Shown here: positions 1-9,922 of the stretch, in pieces | How the letters are laid out: the number at the start of each line of letters is the position of its first letter | Position numbering within the stretch: the stretch's first letter is position 1 | NCBI RefSeq assembly: GCF_023614235.1 | Contig: NZ_CP094264.1 | Span: forward strand, 4,278,001 to 4,342,000 | Length of the DNA stretch: 64,000 nt | Direction of reading: 5' to 3' | Origin: Streptomyces sp. MRC013 | GTDB taxonomy: Bacteria > Actinomycetota > Actinomycetes > Streptomycetales > Streptomycetaceae | Position numbers and translations under genes: made by a program | Notes under the pieces: generated by a model | What the model was told of the DNA's origin: nothing | Databases searched by the model: none | Seen by the model: the letters and a program-made list of their open reading frames with translations, nothing else

Positions 1-783
1 CGCGTCCTGGTCACCACCCTCACCAAGAAGATGGCCGAGGACCTCACCGACTACTTCCTGGAGCTGGGCATCCAGGTCCGCTACCTCCACAGCGACGTGG
101 ACACGCTGCGCCGGATCGAGCTGCTGCGCGAGCTGCGCGCCGGCGAGTACGACGTCCTGGTCGGCATCAACCTCCTCCGGGAGGGCCTCGACCTGCCCGA
201 GGTGTCCCTCGTGGCCATCCTCGACGCCGACAAGCAGGGCTTCCTGCGCTCCGGGACGTCCCTCATCCAGACCATCGGCCGCGCCGCGCGCAACGTCTCG
301 GGCCAGGTTCACATGTACGCCGACACGATCACCCAGGCCATGGCGCAGGCCATCGACGAGACCAACCGCCGCCGCGAGAAGCAGGTCGCCTACAACGAGG
401 CCCACGGCATCGACCCGCAACCGCTCCGCAAGAAGATCAACGACATCGTCGCCACCATCGCGCGCGAGGAGGTCGACACGGAGCAGCTGCTCGGCACCGG
501 CTACCGCAAGGCGAAGGACGGCAAGGGCGCCAAGGCCCCGGTCCCGTCGCTGGGGAAGGCCGCCCGGGACGGCGCCGGGAGCCCCCGGGGCGAGGCGGCC
601 CGCACGGGCGCCGTCACCGGCGACCGCCCCGCCGCCGAACTGGCCGGGATCATCGAGGAGATGACCGAGCGGATGCGGGCCGCCGCCGCGGACCTCCAGT
701 TCGAGGTCGCCGCCCGGCTGCGCGACGAGGTGAGCGAACTGAAGAGGGAGCTGCGCCAGATGAAGGAGGCGGGCATCGCCTGA
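1..783 (+). CDS. uvrB: UvrABC system protein B, C-terminal part
   Basis: The gene enters from the left edge already in frame, leaving about 260 codons of a protein that is usually near 700 residues. UvrB is the DNA-damage-verifying helicase of nucleotide excision repair. It takes the lesion from UvrA and recruits UvrC. Visible are the helicase motifs around [15 protein letters not shown] and the arginine-rich QTIGRAARN stretch, then a low-complexity linker (about codons 170-210). The C-terminal UVR domain follows (IEEMTERM, then [15 protein letters not shown]), which contacts UvrC. uvrA and uvrC lie downstream in the same window. The family assignment is secure; the N-terminal P-loop half lies outside the window. 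Confidence 0.97.
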   Translation, partial: RVLVTTLTKKMAEDLTDYFLELGIQVRYLHSDVDTLRRIELLRELRAGEYDVLVGINLLREGLDLPEVSLVAILDADKQGFLRSGTSLIQTIGRAARNVSGQVHMYADTITQAMAQAIDETNRRREKQVAYNEAHGIDPQPLRKKINDIVATIAREEVDTEQLLGTGYRKAKDGKGAKAPVPSLGKAARDGAGSPRGEAARTGAVTGDRPAAELAGIIEEMTERMRAAAADLQFEVAARLRDEVSELKRELRQMKEAGIA

Positions 784-848
784 CGGCCCGCCCCGGGCCG
801 GCCGGGGCGGGTCCTTCCGCAGGCGGGGCGCCGGGCGCCGCGCCCGCT

Positions 849-860
849 GTGTTGCAACAC
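849..860. repeat. 12-bp perfect palindrome upstream of terD
   Basis: GTGTTGCAACAC is a perfect palindrome 115 bp upstream of the TerD start. It sits in the 191-bp gap after uvrB and could be an operator, but I know of no matching regulator consensus. Confidence 0.3.
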
Positions 861-974
861 CGACACAAAGGGGGACCTGCCGCCGTCCCGGTGCCGCACC
901 CCCGCATAGGGTGCTCGCAACCGCGCCCCCACCACGGGACGGCCGCGGGGAACGCCGAAGAGAGGGGACAGCGC

Positions 975-1552
975 GTGTCGGTCAACTTGACCAAGGGCCA
1001 GGCCATCAGCCTGCAGAAGAGCGACGGGGGGCCCTGTCCGCGGTGCGGATGGGACTCGGCTGGAAGGCGGCGCCGCGCCGCGGTCTGTTCGGCTCGCGCA
1101 CCCGGGAGATCGACCTCGACGCGTCGGCGGTGCTGTTCGCCGGCAAGCAGCCCGTCGACGTCGTGTTCTTCCGCCACCTGGTGAGCGACGACGGCTCCGT
1201 CCGCCACACCGGCGACAACCTGGTGGGCGGTGCGGGCCAGGGCGGCGACGACGAGGCGGTCCTCGTGGACCTCCAGCGGGTCCCGGTCCACATCGACCAG
1301 ATCGTCTTCACGGTCAACTCCTTCACCGGTCAGACGTTCCAGGAGGTGCAGAACGCGTTCTGCCGCCTCGTCGACGAGACGAACGGCCAGGAGCTCGCCC
1401 GCTACACCCTGGACGGCGGCGGCCAGTACACCGCGCAGATCATGGCGAAGGTGCACCGCGTCGGCGGCGGCTGGACCATGACGGCCATCGGCGCGTCCGC
1501 CAACGGCCGGACGTTCCAGGACCTGATGCCGGCGATCCTGCCGCACCTGTAG
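975..1552 (+). pseudogene. TerD-family stress protein, frameshifted
   Basis: TerD proteins are Ca2+-binding beta-sandwich proteins tied to tellurite and general stress resistance. The GTG at 975 follows GAGAGGGGA and opens with SVNLTKGQAISLQKSDGG. The rest of the fold (SAVRMGLGW, EIDLDASAVLF, GDNLVGG, IVFTVNSF, ending DLMPAILPHL) continues in another frame to the TAG at 1550. The break is at the six-G run 1026-1031, where one more G restores a 192-aa protein, the usual TerD length. Every other conserved part is intact, so this looks like a recent change or a base-calling indel rather than an old pseudogene. The next gene is also TerD-related and also frameshifted. Confidence 0.85.
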
Positions 1553-1673
1553 CCGCACCCGGCACACGCATCGCAGCTCCCGGAGGCCCGGCCGCCGGGA
1601 GCTGCCACACGTGCGCCGCCGGCGCGTTCCGCGACCCATGCCACCCAGCCGCAACCACCGAGGGGACGACACG

Positions 1674-3571
1674 ATGACGGTCGAGCTGGTCCGGGGCCAG
1701 AACCACCCGCTGCCCGACGCCCGACTCGAGATCCGGGTGTCGTCCGGGACACCGGTGGTGGCGGGGGCCGTGCTCTCCGACGCCTCCGGGGCCGTGGCCG
1801 GGGCCGGTTGGGTCGCCCGCCCCGGCGCGCCGTCCCCGCCCGGCGTCGAGGCCCCCGGGAGGCGGCCGCCGACCACCGCCTCGCCGTGGACCTGGGGGCC
1901 GTGGCCGACGGCGTGCACCGCGTCGCCGTCCTGCTGGCCCTGCCGGCGGGCCCGGGCGGACCCGGCCGCTTCGGCGCCGTCGCCGCGCCCTTCGTCGCGG
2001 TCGCCGTGCCGGGCGGCGCCGAGGTCGCCTCGTACGCCCTCACGGGCCTGGACACCGAGTCCGCCGTCGTCGCCCTGGAGCTGTACCGCCGGCAGGGCTC
2101 CTGGAAGGTGCGCGCCGTCGGCCAGGGGTACGCGGACGGCCTCGCCGCGCTCTTCCGGGACCAGGGGGTGCCCGACGCGGCCGGGCTCGCCGCGGCCGTC
2201 CAGGACGCCGTGGCGAGCGGCGCCGGCCGCCCGGCCGCCCCGCCTCCGCCCCGTGTCGCGGAGGACGACCGGGCCGGCCGCGCCGCCCGGGTCGCGCCGC
2301 CGGCGCCCTCCGGGGCCCAGCCCCCGGCCCAGCCCCCGGCCCTGCCGCCCGCGCCGTCGGGCGGCCCCGTGGACTACACGCACCCCCGGCGGGCCACCGC
2401 GCCCCCGCCCTCGGCGGATCCACCCGGCGTTCCCGCGGCCCCGGTCGCCGGCGACGCCGCCGGCTGGTCCATGGAGGAGCGCCTCTACAACCAGGTCTGG
2501 GGCATGTTCGAGGACCTGGCCCGGGCCACCGCCGCCTACCGCGGTGCCGTCGACTTCGCCGAGTCCCGGATGCGGCAGGAGCTGGACGGCGTCCTGTCCG
2601 ACCCGCGGAGCCGCCTCGGCGCCGCGGGCGAGACGGCCCGCGCCGAGGCCCGCGCCAGGTGCCGGGAGCTCACCGACCGGGCGCGGGAGGCCCTCGACCG
2701 CGACCTGGCCCAGCTGACCGCCGAGTCCGAGGTCGTCGAGCCCGCGCTCCCCCCCGCCTTCGCCCGCTGGGACCATCCGGTGTGGCACGCCTACCGCGTC
2801 CCCGAGGAGGCCCCGACGGCGCTGCGCCTCGGCGACCTCCACCTCCCGGAGCGCCCCGAGCTGCGCATCCCGATGCTGGTCAGGCTGCCGCTGGAGCGCG
2901 GTCTGTGGGTGGACAGCGGTCGCGGCGGCTCCGAACACGCCCTGCTCGTGGACGGGGGGCGGCTGCGGCGCCTCGCCCTGGACACGGCCGTCGCGCACGC
3001 CGCGCGCCTCCTCGCCGCCCACCCGCCGGGTGACTTCACCGTCCAGGTGATCGATCCGGCCGGTTCGGGCGCCGCCTCGTTCGCCCCCCTCACCGCCGCG
3101 GGAGTGCTGGCCGAGCCTCCGGCGGCGGGGGCCGGGGGAGTGGCGTCGGTCCTGGAGCGGCTCACCCGGCGCGTGGACCTGGTGCAGATGGCGCTGCGCG
3201 GCGGCGCCGGCGCGGACGCGCTCCCGCCGGACCTGGACACGGCGGGGCAGCTGCTCGTCGTCAACGATTTCCCGCACGGCTTCGACGACCGGGCCGTCAC
3301 CCGGCTGCGGTACCTCGCCGACGAGGGGCCCGCCGTGGGCGTCCACCTGATGATGGTCGCCGACCGCGAGGACGCCGGGGCGTACGGGCCGGTGCTGGAC
3401 CCGCTGTGGCGCTCGCTGCTGCGCGTCACCCCGGTGCCCGACGACCATCTGGCGGATCCGTGGGTGGGCCACGCCTGGACGTACGAACCGCCGTCGGTGC
3501 CGGAGGGGAGCCGGGTGCTGCACCGGGTCCTCGCGAGCGTCGCGGAGGCCCGCCGCGTGCGGCGCCGCTGA
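1674..3571 (+). pseudogene. Large TerD-domain protein with possible degenerate ATPase-like C-terminus, frameshifted
   Basis: Starting at ATG 1674 behind GAGGGGACGAC, the N-terminus (MTVELVRGQN, then LEIRVSSGTPVVAGA) is a TerD domain. Its second half (AAADHRLAVDLGAV to VRAVGQGYADGL) lies one frame over. Adding one base in the C/G run 1852-1859 gives 632 residues. After the TerD domain (about 1-190) comes a Pro/Ala-rich linker and a helical stretch (about 265-350). A C-terminal alpha/beta region follows with TVQVIDPAG and LLVVNDFPHGFDD, which recalls the strand and Walker B part of FtsK-like ATPases but has no visible Walker A. That ATPase resemblance is inference. The TerD assignment is firm. 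It probably forms a unit with the preceding TerD gene. Confidence 0.75.
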
Positions 3572-3572
3572 G

Positions 3573-3630
3573 CGGCCGGGCCCCGGCCGGGCCCCGGCCG
3601 GGCCGGGTCGGGTCGGGCCGGGTCGGGCAG
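3573..3630. repeat. GC-only simple repeat after the large TerD gene
   Basis: Repeated GGCCGGGCCCC units followed by GGGTC repeats directly after the stop codon. The self-complementary CCGGGCCCCGG units can fold into hairpins and may act as a terminator. There is no U-tract. Confidence 0.5.
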
Positions 3631-3673
3631 AACCCTCGCCGACCAGCGCTTCCGTCCCCTCCCCTGCCGGGAC

Positions 3674-3703
3674 TTTACCTTTCCTTGGTTGTCGGCGTAC
3701 GAT
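3674..3703 (+). promoter_or_regulatory. Candidate promoter for the terC riboswitch transcript
   Basis: TTTACC at 3674-3679 and TACGAT at 3698-3703 are separated by 18 bp and resemble a vegetative promoter. Transcription would start near 3710, at the 5' edge of the riboswitch. Confidence 0.4.
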
Positions 3704-3712
3704 TCCTTTACG

Positions 3713-3837
3713 CGGAGGGGAGTACTCCCACACAGCGGCGTGCCCGTCAGTACGGACCGGCCGGACGGAGGTCCGGTCCCGGGGCGCCGGCCCCGCCGTC
3801 CGGATCGCGGGCGGCGCCCGGGCGGAAGAGACCTCCG
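3713..3837 (+). ncRNA. yybP-ykoY family (Mn2+) riboswitch
   Basis: The segment carries the hallmark parts of the yybP-ykoY aptamer: GGGGAGTA at 3717-3724, CGTCAGTACGG at 3745-3755, and AGACC at 3829-3833. The closing P1 helix pairs CGGAGG (3713-3718) with CCTCCG (3832-3837), and GC-rich hairpins lie between. In characterised bacteria this class binds Mn2+ and switches on exporters and TerC-type membrane proteins. Here it sits 44 bp before a TerC gene, the expected partner. The expression-platform mechanism is not obvious. Sequestration of the ribosome site near 3870 is possible. Confidence 0.8.
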
Positions 3838-3881
3838 GCAGCGACGACGCTGGTCGATAGCCGTACGACGCCGGAGGCACC

Positions 3882-4859
3882 ATGGACGTTTCGATGACCT
3901 TGTGGGCGGTGACCGTCCTCGGTCTCATCGCCCTGATCGCGGTCGACTTCCTCATCGGGCGCAGACCCCACGGCGTGTCGGTCAAGGAGGCCGGGGTCTG
4001 GACGGCCGTCTGGATCGTCCTCGCCGTGCTGTTCGGCCTGGGCCTGTTCCTCTTCGGCGACAGGCAGGCCTCCGGGGAGTTCTTCGCGGGCTTCATCACC
4101 GAGAAGTCGCTGAGCGTCGACAACCTTTTCGTCTTCGTCCTCATCATGGCGAAGTTCTCGGTGCCGTCCCACCTCCAGCAGCGGGTGCTGCTCGTCGGCG
4201 TGCTCATCGCGCTCGTCCTGCGGGCGGTGTTCATCGCCGCCGGTGCCGCGATCATCGCCGGCTTCTCGTGGGTCTTCTACGTCTTCGGCGCCTTCCTGAT
4301 CTACACCGCCTGGAAGCTGATCAAGGAAGCCTCCTCCGACGAGCCCGAGGAGGAGTACGAGGAGAACCGCCTCCTGAAGTCGGTCGAGCGGCGCTTCGGC
4401 GTCGCCGACCGCTACCACGGCACCAAGCTGTTCGTCCGGGTCGCCGGCAAGCGGGTGCTGACCCCCCTGATGGTGGTCATGCTCGCCATCGGCACCACGG
4501 ACGTGCTGTTCGCCCTGGACTCGATCCCCGCGATCTTCGGCCTGACCCAGGACCCGTACATCGTCTTCACCGCGAACGCCTTCGCCCTGATGGGTCTGCG
4601 GCAGCTGTACTTCCTCATCGGCGGCCTGCTGAAGAAGCTGGTCCACCTCAGCTACGGCCTCTCCGTCATCCTGGGCTTCATCGGGGTGAAGCTCGTGCTG
4701 CACGCCCTGCACGAGTCCGGGGTGCACGTCCCCGAGATCTCCATCCCGTTCTCGCTGGCCGTCATCTGCGGCGTCCTCGCCGTCACCACGGTCACCAGCC
4801 TCGTCGCCTCCCGCCGGCGGGCCGCCGACGGGGCGGAGGCCGGGTCCGGGAAGGTCTGA
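3882..4859 (+). CDS. TerC/Alx family integral membrane protein
   Basis: A 325-residue multi-pass membrane protein of the TerC family, linked to tellurite resistance, metal (Mn2+) homeostasis and envelope stress. ATG 3882 follows CCGGAGGCACC. About seven to nine hydrophobic segments alternate with short loops. Conserved acidic membrane motifs are visible: AVDFLIGRR near residue 20, EKSLSVDNLFVF near residue 80 and TTDVLFALDSIPAIF near residue 205. A charged cytoplasmic loop (DEPEEEYEENRLLK) separates the two halves. The Mn2+-type riboswitch directly upstream suggests manganese control. The terD genes upstream make this a small ter-like locus. The next gene is convergent. Confidence 0.92.
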   Translation: MDVSMTLWAVTVLGLIALIAVDFLIGRRPHGVSVKEAGVWTAVWIVLAVLFGLGLFLFGDRQASGEFFAGFITEKSLSVDNLFVFVLIMAKFSVPSHLQQRVLLVGVLIALVLRAVFIAAGAAIIAGFSWVFYVFGAFLIYTAWKLIKEASSDEPEEEYEENRLLKSVERRFGVADRYHGTKLFVRVAGKRVLTPLMVVMLAIGTTDVLFALDSIPAIFGLTQDPYIVFTANAFALMGLRQLYFLIGGLLKKLVHLSYGLSVILGFIGVKLVLHALHESGVHVPEISIPFSLAVICGVLAVTTVTSLVASRRRAADGAEAGSGKV

Positions 4860-5254
4860 CGCCGCCGGGCGCGGGCGGGGCGCCGGCCGGGCCGCTCGAC
4901 GGCGCGGGCCGGCGCGCGCCCGTGGACGCGCGTCCACGGACGGAGGCCCCGCCCGCTCCTCCCGTCACCGGAGGCCTCCGGAGCGGGGTGCGACGCGGTC
5001 CACCGGCCGCCCGCCCGGGTCACCGGGGTGGGCGGGGAGCGCCCCTCCCAGGGTGCGGGCGGCGTCCCGCGGTGGAGACCCCGCGGGCGGCGGCCGCCCC
5101 TGCGTACCGCCGCCCCGGTCCGGCGGACACCCACACCGCCCCCGCGACCGCCGGGAAGGCGGCCGCGGGGGCGGTCCGGGGAAGGCGGACGAGGACCGGG
5201 GAGCGCGCCGCGGTCACACGGGGCGCGGACGCCCGGGAGCCGGTACCGGGTGCG
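4860..5254. other. Intergenic region between convergent genes
   Basis: No credible gene is seen in these 395 bp of over 80 percent GC. It contains a perfect 20-bp palindrome at 4920-4939 (arms CCGTGGACGC) and a 14-bp palindrome at 4968-4981 (arms CCGGAGG). Either could end transcription from both sides. Confidence 0.5.
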
Positions 5255-5911
5255 TCACCAGCCCCGTGCGCGCCACTGCGGGAGCTGCGGGCGCTCGTCG
5301 CCCAGCGTCGTGTCCCGACCGTGGCCCGGGTAGACCCAGGTCTCGTCCGGCAGGGCGTCGAACAGCTTGGTCTGTACGTCGTGGAGGAGGCTCGCGAACG
5401 CCTCCGGGTCCCTGTGGGTGTTCCCGACGCCCCCGGGGAACAGGCAGTCGCCGGTGAAGACGTGCGGATGGCCGTGCGGGTCGTCGTAGAGCAGCACGAT
5501 CGAGCCGGGCGTGTGCCCGGTCATGCGGCGCGCCGTCAGCTCCACCCGGCCCACCCGGACCGTGTCGCCGTCCTCGACGAGGACGTCCGTCGGCACGTCG
5601 ATCCCCTCGGCGTCGTACCGTCCCGCGTGGGTGCGGGCGCCGGTGGCCGCCACCACCTCGTGCAGCGCGTACCAGTGGTCGTGGTGGCGGTGGGTGGTGA
5701 CGACGGCCGTGACGCCGTCGTCACCGATCAGCCGGAGGAGGGTCCGCGGCTCGTTCGCCGCGTCGATCAGCAGTTGCTCGCCGGTGGCCCGGCAGCGCAG
5801 CAGGTACGCGTTGTTGTCCATCGGCCCGACGGCGACCTTCGAGATGATCAGGTCCGTCAGCTCGTGTACGTCCGCGGGTCCGCCGACCTTCACCGCTCCG
5901 CTGTACGTCAT
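5255..5911 (-). CDS. Metallo-beta-lactamase-fold hydrolase
   Basis: A 218-residue protein of the MBL superfamily, group of glyoxalase II-like hydrolases. The zinc-binding signature THRHHDHW (HxHxDH type) is near residue 95. Further ligands are the His of RMTGHTPGSIVLL, the Asp of FTGDCLFPGG, and YPGHGRDT near the C-terminus. There is no signal peptide, so it is cytoplasmic. It starts at ATG 5911, nine bases after the stop of the upstream MDMPI-like gene, so the two are likely one transcript. The substrate cannot be read from sequence; a thiol-ester such as S-lactoyl-mycothiol would fit its neighbour but is inference. Confidence 0.85.
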   Translation of the reverse strand: MTYSGAVKVGGPADVHELTDLIISKVAVGPMDNNAYLLRCRATGEQLLIDAANEPRTLLRLIGDDGVTAVVTTHRHHDHWYALHEVVAATGARTHAGRYDAEGIDVPTDVLVEDGDTVRVGRVELTARRMTGHTPGSIVLLYDDPHGHPHVFTGDCLFPGGVGNTHRDPEAFASLLHDVQTKLFDALPDETWVYPGHGRDTTLGDERPQLPQWRARGW

Positions 5912-5920
5912 GGACCCAGC

Positions 5921-6610
5921 CTATAGCGGGGGCAGCGCGGGGAGGGGCCCGCCGGAGACGCCCAGCGCGGAACCGTCGCGGCGGCCCGCGAGCCAGCCGA
6001 GCAGGTCGGCCGCGGAGCCCCGCACGGTCACCGGTCCGCCGGCCGCGCCGCCGCCCGTCGTCCACGTGCGGCCGTCCTCGGCGGCGACCGTGGTCGCGGG
6101 GACGTCCCGGTGGCCGGCGAACCGCTCCGCCAGGAAGGCGATCTCGCGTGCGGTGAACTCCTTCGGCAGGTCCTCCAGCTCGTAGCCGACGCCCAGGTCG
6201 ACGTGGTGGAGCTCCACCTCGACGAGGCGGCGGAAGGGGACGCGGGCGGCCCGGTCGGTCACCCCGTTGCGGAGCTCCACGGTGCGGCCCCAGTCGGCCG
6301 GTGCGTCGCCCTCGGCCCGGAATCGCTCGGCGCTCGCCCGCAGGTCGTCGAGGTGGGCGGCGAGCGGGCGCGCGGCGTCGCGCTCGATGTCCGACTCCCG
6401 CGCCTCGGCGCTGGCGTACATGGGCAGCCCACGCAGGACGTTCACCAGGGCGTCCGCGTTGCGGGCGAGGTGGGCCAGGACGTGCCCGCGGGTCCAGCCG
6501 GGAAGCCGGGAGGGCTCGGCGACGGCGGTGCCGTCGAGCGCGGAGGCCGCCGAGAGCAGCCGGTCGGTCGCCTCGCGCACGGAGGCCAGGTCGTGGATGT
6601 GATCGATCAT
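5921..6610 (-). CDS. Maleylpyruvate isomerase family (DinB-like) mycothiol-dependent enzyme
   Basis: A 229-residue protein of the MDMPI/DinB-like family. The helical N-terminal domain shows WTRGHVLAHLARNADAL (about residues 38-54) and VELHHVDLG (about 145), whose histidines form the metal site. The smaller C-terminal domain includes GPVTVRGSAADLLGWLAGR, typical of the MDMPI C-terminal module. Characterised members use mycothiol, the actinobacterial thiol, for isomerisation or conjugation. The exact reaction is unknown here. The start is ATG 6610. The MBL-fold gene follows nine bases after the stop. Confidence 0.85.
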   Translation of the reverse strand: MIDHIHDLASVREATDRLLSAASALDGTAVAEPSRLPGWTRGHVLAHLARNADALVNVLRGLPMYASAEARESDIERDAARPLAAHLDDLRASAERFRAEGDAPADWGRTVELRNGVTDRAARVPFRRLVEVELHHVDLGVGYELEDLPKEFTAREIAFLAERFAGHRDVPATTVAAEDGRTWTTGGGAAGGPVTVRGSAADLLGWLAGRRDGSALGVSGGPLPALPPL

Positions 6611-6658
6611 GGTGCCGACAGTAGCGCCGTCACTCGTTCCGGTGAAGGCGGTGGAGCG

Positions 6659-6688
6659 TGGACCGGAATCGAATGCGCGTGCTATAGG
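6659..6688 (+). promoter_or_regulatory. Candidate uvrA promoter
   Basis: TGGACC (6659-6664) and TATAGG (6683-6688) are spaced by 18 bp, 119 bp before the uvrA start. I found no Gram-positive SOS box (GAAC-N4-GTTC) in this 196-bp gap. Confidence 0.35.
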
Positions 6689-6806
6689 CTCGACGGAGGC
6701 ATTCTTGGAAGTCAGGCAGTCATCCATCTGGCGGCCCCCCTAGGCTGGGGCGGTCGGAGACGGGGGCTGTGCCCCCCGCTTCTCTCAAGAAAGGTGCGGA
6801 CCCGGC

Positions 6807-9722
6807 GTGGCCGACCGTCTCATCGTCCGTGGCGCGCGCGAGCACAACCTGAAGAACGTCTCGCTCGACCTGCCACGCGACTCCCTCATCGTCTTCACCG
6901 GGCTCTCGGGGTCGGGCAAGTCCTCCCTCGCGTTCGACACGATCTTCGCCGAGGGGCAGCGCCGCTACGTCGAGTCGCTCTCGTCGTACGCCCGGCAGTT
7001 CCTCGGCCAGATGGACAAGCCGGACGTGGACTTCATCGAGGGGCTCTCCCCGGCGGTCTCCATCGACCAGAAGTCCACCTCGCGCAACCCGCGCTCCACG
7101 GTCGGGACGATCACGGAGGTCTACGACTACCTCCGGCTCCTCTTCGCGCGCATCGGCAGGCCGCACTGCCCCGAGTGCCGCCGGCCGATCTCCCGCCAGT
7201 CGCCGCAGGCGATCGTCGACAGGGTGCTGGAGCTGCCCGAGGGCAGCCGCTTCCAGGTCCTGTCACCGCTGGTGCGCGAGCGCAAGGGCGAGTTCGTCGA
7301 CCTCTTCGCCGACCTCCAGACCAAGGGCTTCAGCCGCGCCCGCGTCGACGGGCGGACGGTCCCGCTGACCGACCCGCCCAAGCTGAAGAAGCAGGAGAAG
7401 CACACGATCGAGGTGGTCGTGGACCGCCTCACGGTCAAGGAGAGCGCCAAGCGGCGGCTCACCGACTCCGTGGAGACCGCGCTCGGCCTCTCCGGCGGCA
7501 TGGTGGTGCTCGACTTCGTCGACCTGCCCGAGGACGACCCCGAGCGCGAGCGGATGTACTCGGAGCACCTCTACTGCCCCTACGACGACCTCTCCTTCGA
7601 GGAGCTGGAGCCCCGCTCCTTCTCCTTCAACTCGCCCTTCGGCGCCTGCCCCGAGTGCACCGGCATCGGTACGCGCATGGAGGTCGACCCGGAGCTCGTC
7701 GTCCCCGACGAGGACCGCTCCCTCGACGAGGGGGCCATCCACCCCTGGTCGCACGGCCACACCAGGGAGTACTTCGGCCGGCTGGTCGACGGGCTCGCCC
7801 AGGCGCTCGGCTTCCGCACCGACATCCCGTGGGCCGGACTGCCCCAGCGGGCCAGGAAGGCCCTGCTGTACGGGCACAAGACCCAGGTCGAGGTGCGGTA
7901 CCGCAACCGGTACGGCAGGGAGCGCGCCTACACCACCGCCTTCGAGGGCGTCGTCCCCTTCGTCAAGCGCCGCCACAGCGAGGCCGAGAGCGACTCCAGC
8001 CGCGAGCGCTTCGAGGGCTACATGCGCGAGGTGCCCTGCCCCACCTGCGAGGGCACCCGCCTGAAGCCGATCGTCCTCGCCGTGACGATCATGGACAGGT
8101 CCATCGCGGACGTCTCCGCCATGTCCATCAGCGAGTGCGCCGACTTCCTCGGCCGCCTCACGCTGAACGACCGCGACAAGAAGATCGCCGAGCGGGTGCT
8201 GAAGGAGGTCAACGAGCGGCTGAGGTTCCTGGTCGACGTCGGCCTCGACTACCTCTCGCTCAACCGCGCGGCCGGCACGCTCTCCGGCGGCGAGGCCCAG
8301 CGCATCCGGCTCGCCACCCAGATCGGCTCCGGCCTGGTGGGCGTGTTGTACGTGCTCGACGAGCCGTCCATCGGCCTCCACCAGCGCGACAACCACCGCC
8401 TGATCGAGACCCTCGTCCGGCTCCGGGACATGGGCAACACGCTCATCGTCGTCGAGCACGACGAGGACACCATCAAGGTCGCCGACTGGATCGTCGACAT
8501 CGGCCCCGGCGCCGGCGAGCACGGCGGGAGGGTCGTCCACTCCGGGCCGCTGAAGCAGCTCCTCGACAACGAGGAGTCGACGACCGGGCAGTACCTGTCC
8601 GGCAGGAAGGCGATCCCCGTCCCGGACGTCCGCCGCCCCGTCGACGCCGCCCGGCGGTTGACCGTGCACGGCGCCCGGGAGAACAACCTCCGCGACATCG
8701 ACGTCTCGTTCCCGCTGGGCGTGCTCACGGCGGTCACCGGAGTCTCCGGTTCCGGCAAGTCGACGCTGGTCAACGACATCCTCTACACCCACCTCGCGCG
8801 CGAGCTGAACGGTGCCAGGTCCGTGCCCGGACGGCACACGCGCGTGGACGGCGACGACCTCGTCGACAAGGTCGTCCACGTCGACCAGTCGCCGATCGGC
8901 CGCACCCCGCGGTCCAACCCGGCCACGTACACCGGCGTCTTCGACCACATCCGCAGGCTGTTCGCCGAGACGGCGGAGGCCAAGGTCCGCGGCTACCTCC
9001 CGGGCCGGTTCTCCTTCAACGTCAAGGGCGGGCGCTGCGAGAACTGCTCCGGCGACGGCACGATCAAGATCGAGATGAACTTCCTCCCGGACGTGTACGT
9101 GCCGTGCGAGGTCTGCCACGGCGCGCGTTACAACCGGGAGACCCTGGAGGTCCACTACAAGGGCAAGTCCATCGCCGAGGTGCTGGACATGCCCATCGAG
9201 GAGGCCCTGGCCTTCTTCGAGGCCGTTCCCACGATCTCCCGCCACCTCAGGACCCTCGACGAGGTCGGCCTGGGGTACGTGCGGCTCGGCCAGTCCGCGC
9301 CGACCCTGTCGGGCGGCGAGGCGCAGCGCGTCAAGCTCGCCAGCGAGCTCCAGAAGCGCTCCACGGGCCGTACGGTCTACGTCCTGGACGAGCCGACGAC
9401 CGGTCTGCACTTCGAGGACATCGCGAAGCTGATCAAGGTGTTGTCGGACCTGGTCGACAAGGGCAACACGGTGATCGTCATCGAGCACAACCTCGATGTG
9501 ATCAAGACGGCGGACTGGCTGGTCGACATGGGCCCCGAGGGCGGCGGCGGTGGCGGCCTGGTCGTCGCGGAGGGCACGCCGGAGGCGGTCGCGGGCGTGC
9601 CCGCGAGCCACACCGGCAAGTTCCTCCGCGACATCCTGGACCCGAGCCGGATCAGTGACGCCGCATCCGTGAAGACGAAGGCCGGGCGTCCCGCGCGCAG
9701 GACGCCCCGGCTCGCCCGCTGA
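6807..9722 (+). CDS. uvrA: UvrABC system protein A
   Basis: The 971-residue UvrA is the ABC-type ATPase that scans DNA for bulky damage and loads UvrB. Both nucleotide sites are complete: Walker [10 protein letters not shown] near residue 33 and GVSGSGKST near 648, with LSGGEAQR signatures near 492 and 833. Zinc-finger cysteines appear as CPECTGIG with CPTCEGT, and as CENCSGDG with CEVCHG. GTG 6807 follows AAGAAAGG. The length is about 20-30 residues more than typical, owing to a basic C-terminal tail ([11 protein letters not shown]). A run of six glycines near residue 910 is unusual but in frame. uvrB and uvrC lie nearby but in separate units. Confidence 0.97.
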   Translation: MADRLIVRGAREHNLKNVSLDLPRDSLIVFTGLSGSGKSSLAFDTIFAEGQRRYVESLSSYARQFLGQMDKPDVDFIEGLSPAVSIDQKSTSRNPRSTVGTITEVYDYLRLLFARIGRPHCPECRRPISRQSPQAIVDRVLELPEGSRFQVLSPLVRERKGEFVDLFADLQTKGFSRARVDGRTVPLTDPPKLKKQEKHTIEVVVDRLTVKESAKRRLTDSVETALGLSGGMVVLDFVDLPEDDPERERMYSEHLYCPYDDLSFEELEPRSFSFNSPFGACPECTGIGTRMEVDPELVVPDEDRSLDEGAIHPWSHGHTREYFGRLVDGLAQALGFRTDIPWAGLPQRARKALLYGHKTQVEVRYRNRYGRERAYTTAFEGVVPFVKRRHSEAESDSSRERFEGYMREVPCPTCEGTRLKPIVLAVTIMDRSIADVSAMSISECADFLGRLTLNDRDKKIAERVLKEVNERLRFLVDVGLDYLSLNRAAGTLSGGEAQRIRLATQIGSGLVGVLYVLDEPSIGLHQRDNHRLIETLVRLRDMGNTLIVVEHDEDTIKVADWIVDIGPGAGEHGGRVVHSGPLKQLLDNEESTTGQYLSGRKAIPVPDVRRPVDAARRLTVHGARENNLRDIDVSFPLGVLTAVTGVSGSGKSTLVNDILYTHLARELNGARSVPGRHTRVDGDDLVDKVVHVDQSPIGRTPRSNPATYTGVFDHIRRLFAETAEAKVRGYLPGRFSFNVKGGRCENCSGDGTIKIEMNFLPDVYVPCEVCHGARYNRETLEVHYKGKSIAEVLDMPIEEALAFFEAVPTISRHLRTLDEVGLGYVRLGQSAPTLSGGEAQRVKLASELQKRSTGRTVYVLDEPTTGLHFEDIAKLIKVLSDLVDKGNTVIVIEHNLDVIKTADWLVDMGPEGGGGGGLVVAEGTPEAVAGVPASHTGKFLRDILDPSRISDAASVKTKAGRPARRTPRLAR

Positions 9723-9922
9723 GAACCGGTCCCGCCCGCCCGGCCGGGCTCCCGCCCCGGGCGGGCCCGGCCTGCGGCGGTGCGCCCGCACCGCCGCACC
9801 GGTCCGTCGGGCCGCGTCCCCGGGGCGGAACCCGGGACCGGGGGCGGCGGACCGCGTCGGTATCGTCGGGTCCGTACCCGTCGTACCGACGTGTCCCCAC
9901 CCCCGTACGTCCTGGAGCGCCC

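Noticed and set aside
3573..3630. CRISPR-like or functional repeats after the large TerD gene
   Set aside because: The units are short, GC-only, have no spacers and are better seen as a simple sequence or hairpin.
650..4255. A 1201-codon open frame on the minus strand over the terD and terC genes
   Set aside because: It is an antisense shadow: high GC leaves few stops. The plus-strand genes have recognisable domains and ribosome sites; the minus frame has Arg/Gly-rich nonsense.
7263..9791. An 842-codon minus-strand frame opposite uvrA
   Set aside because: It is complementary to conserved uvrA motifs and has no start signal or domain of its own.
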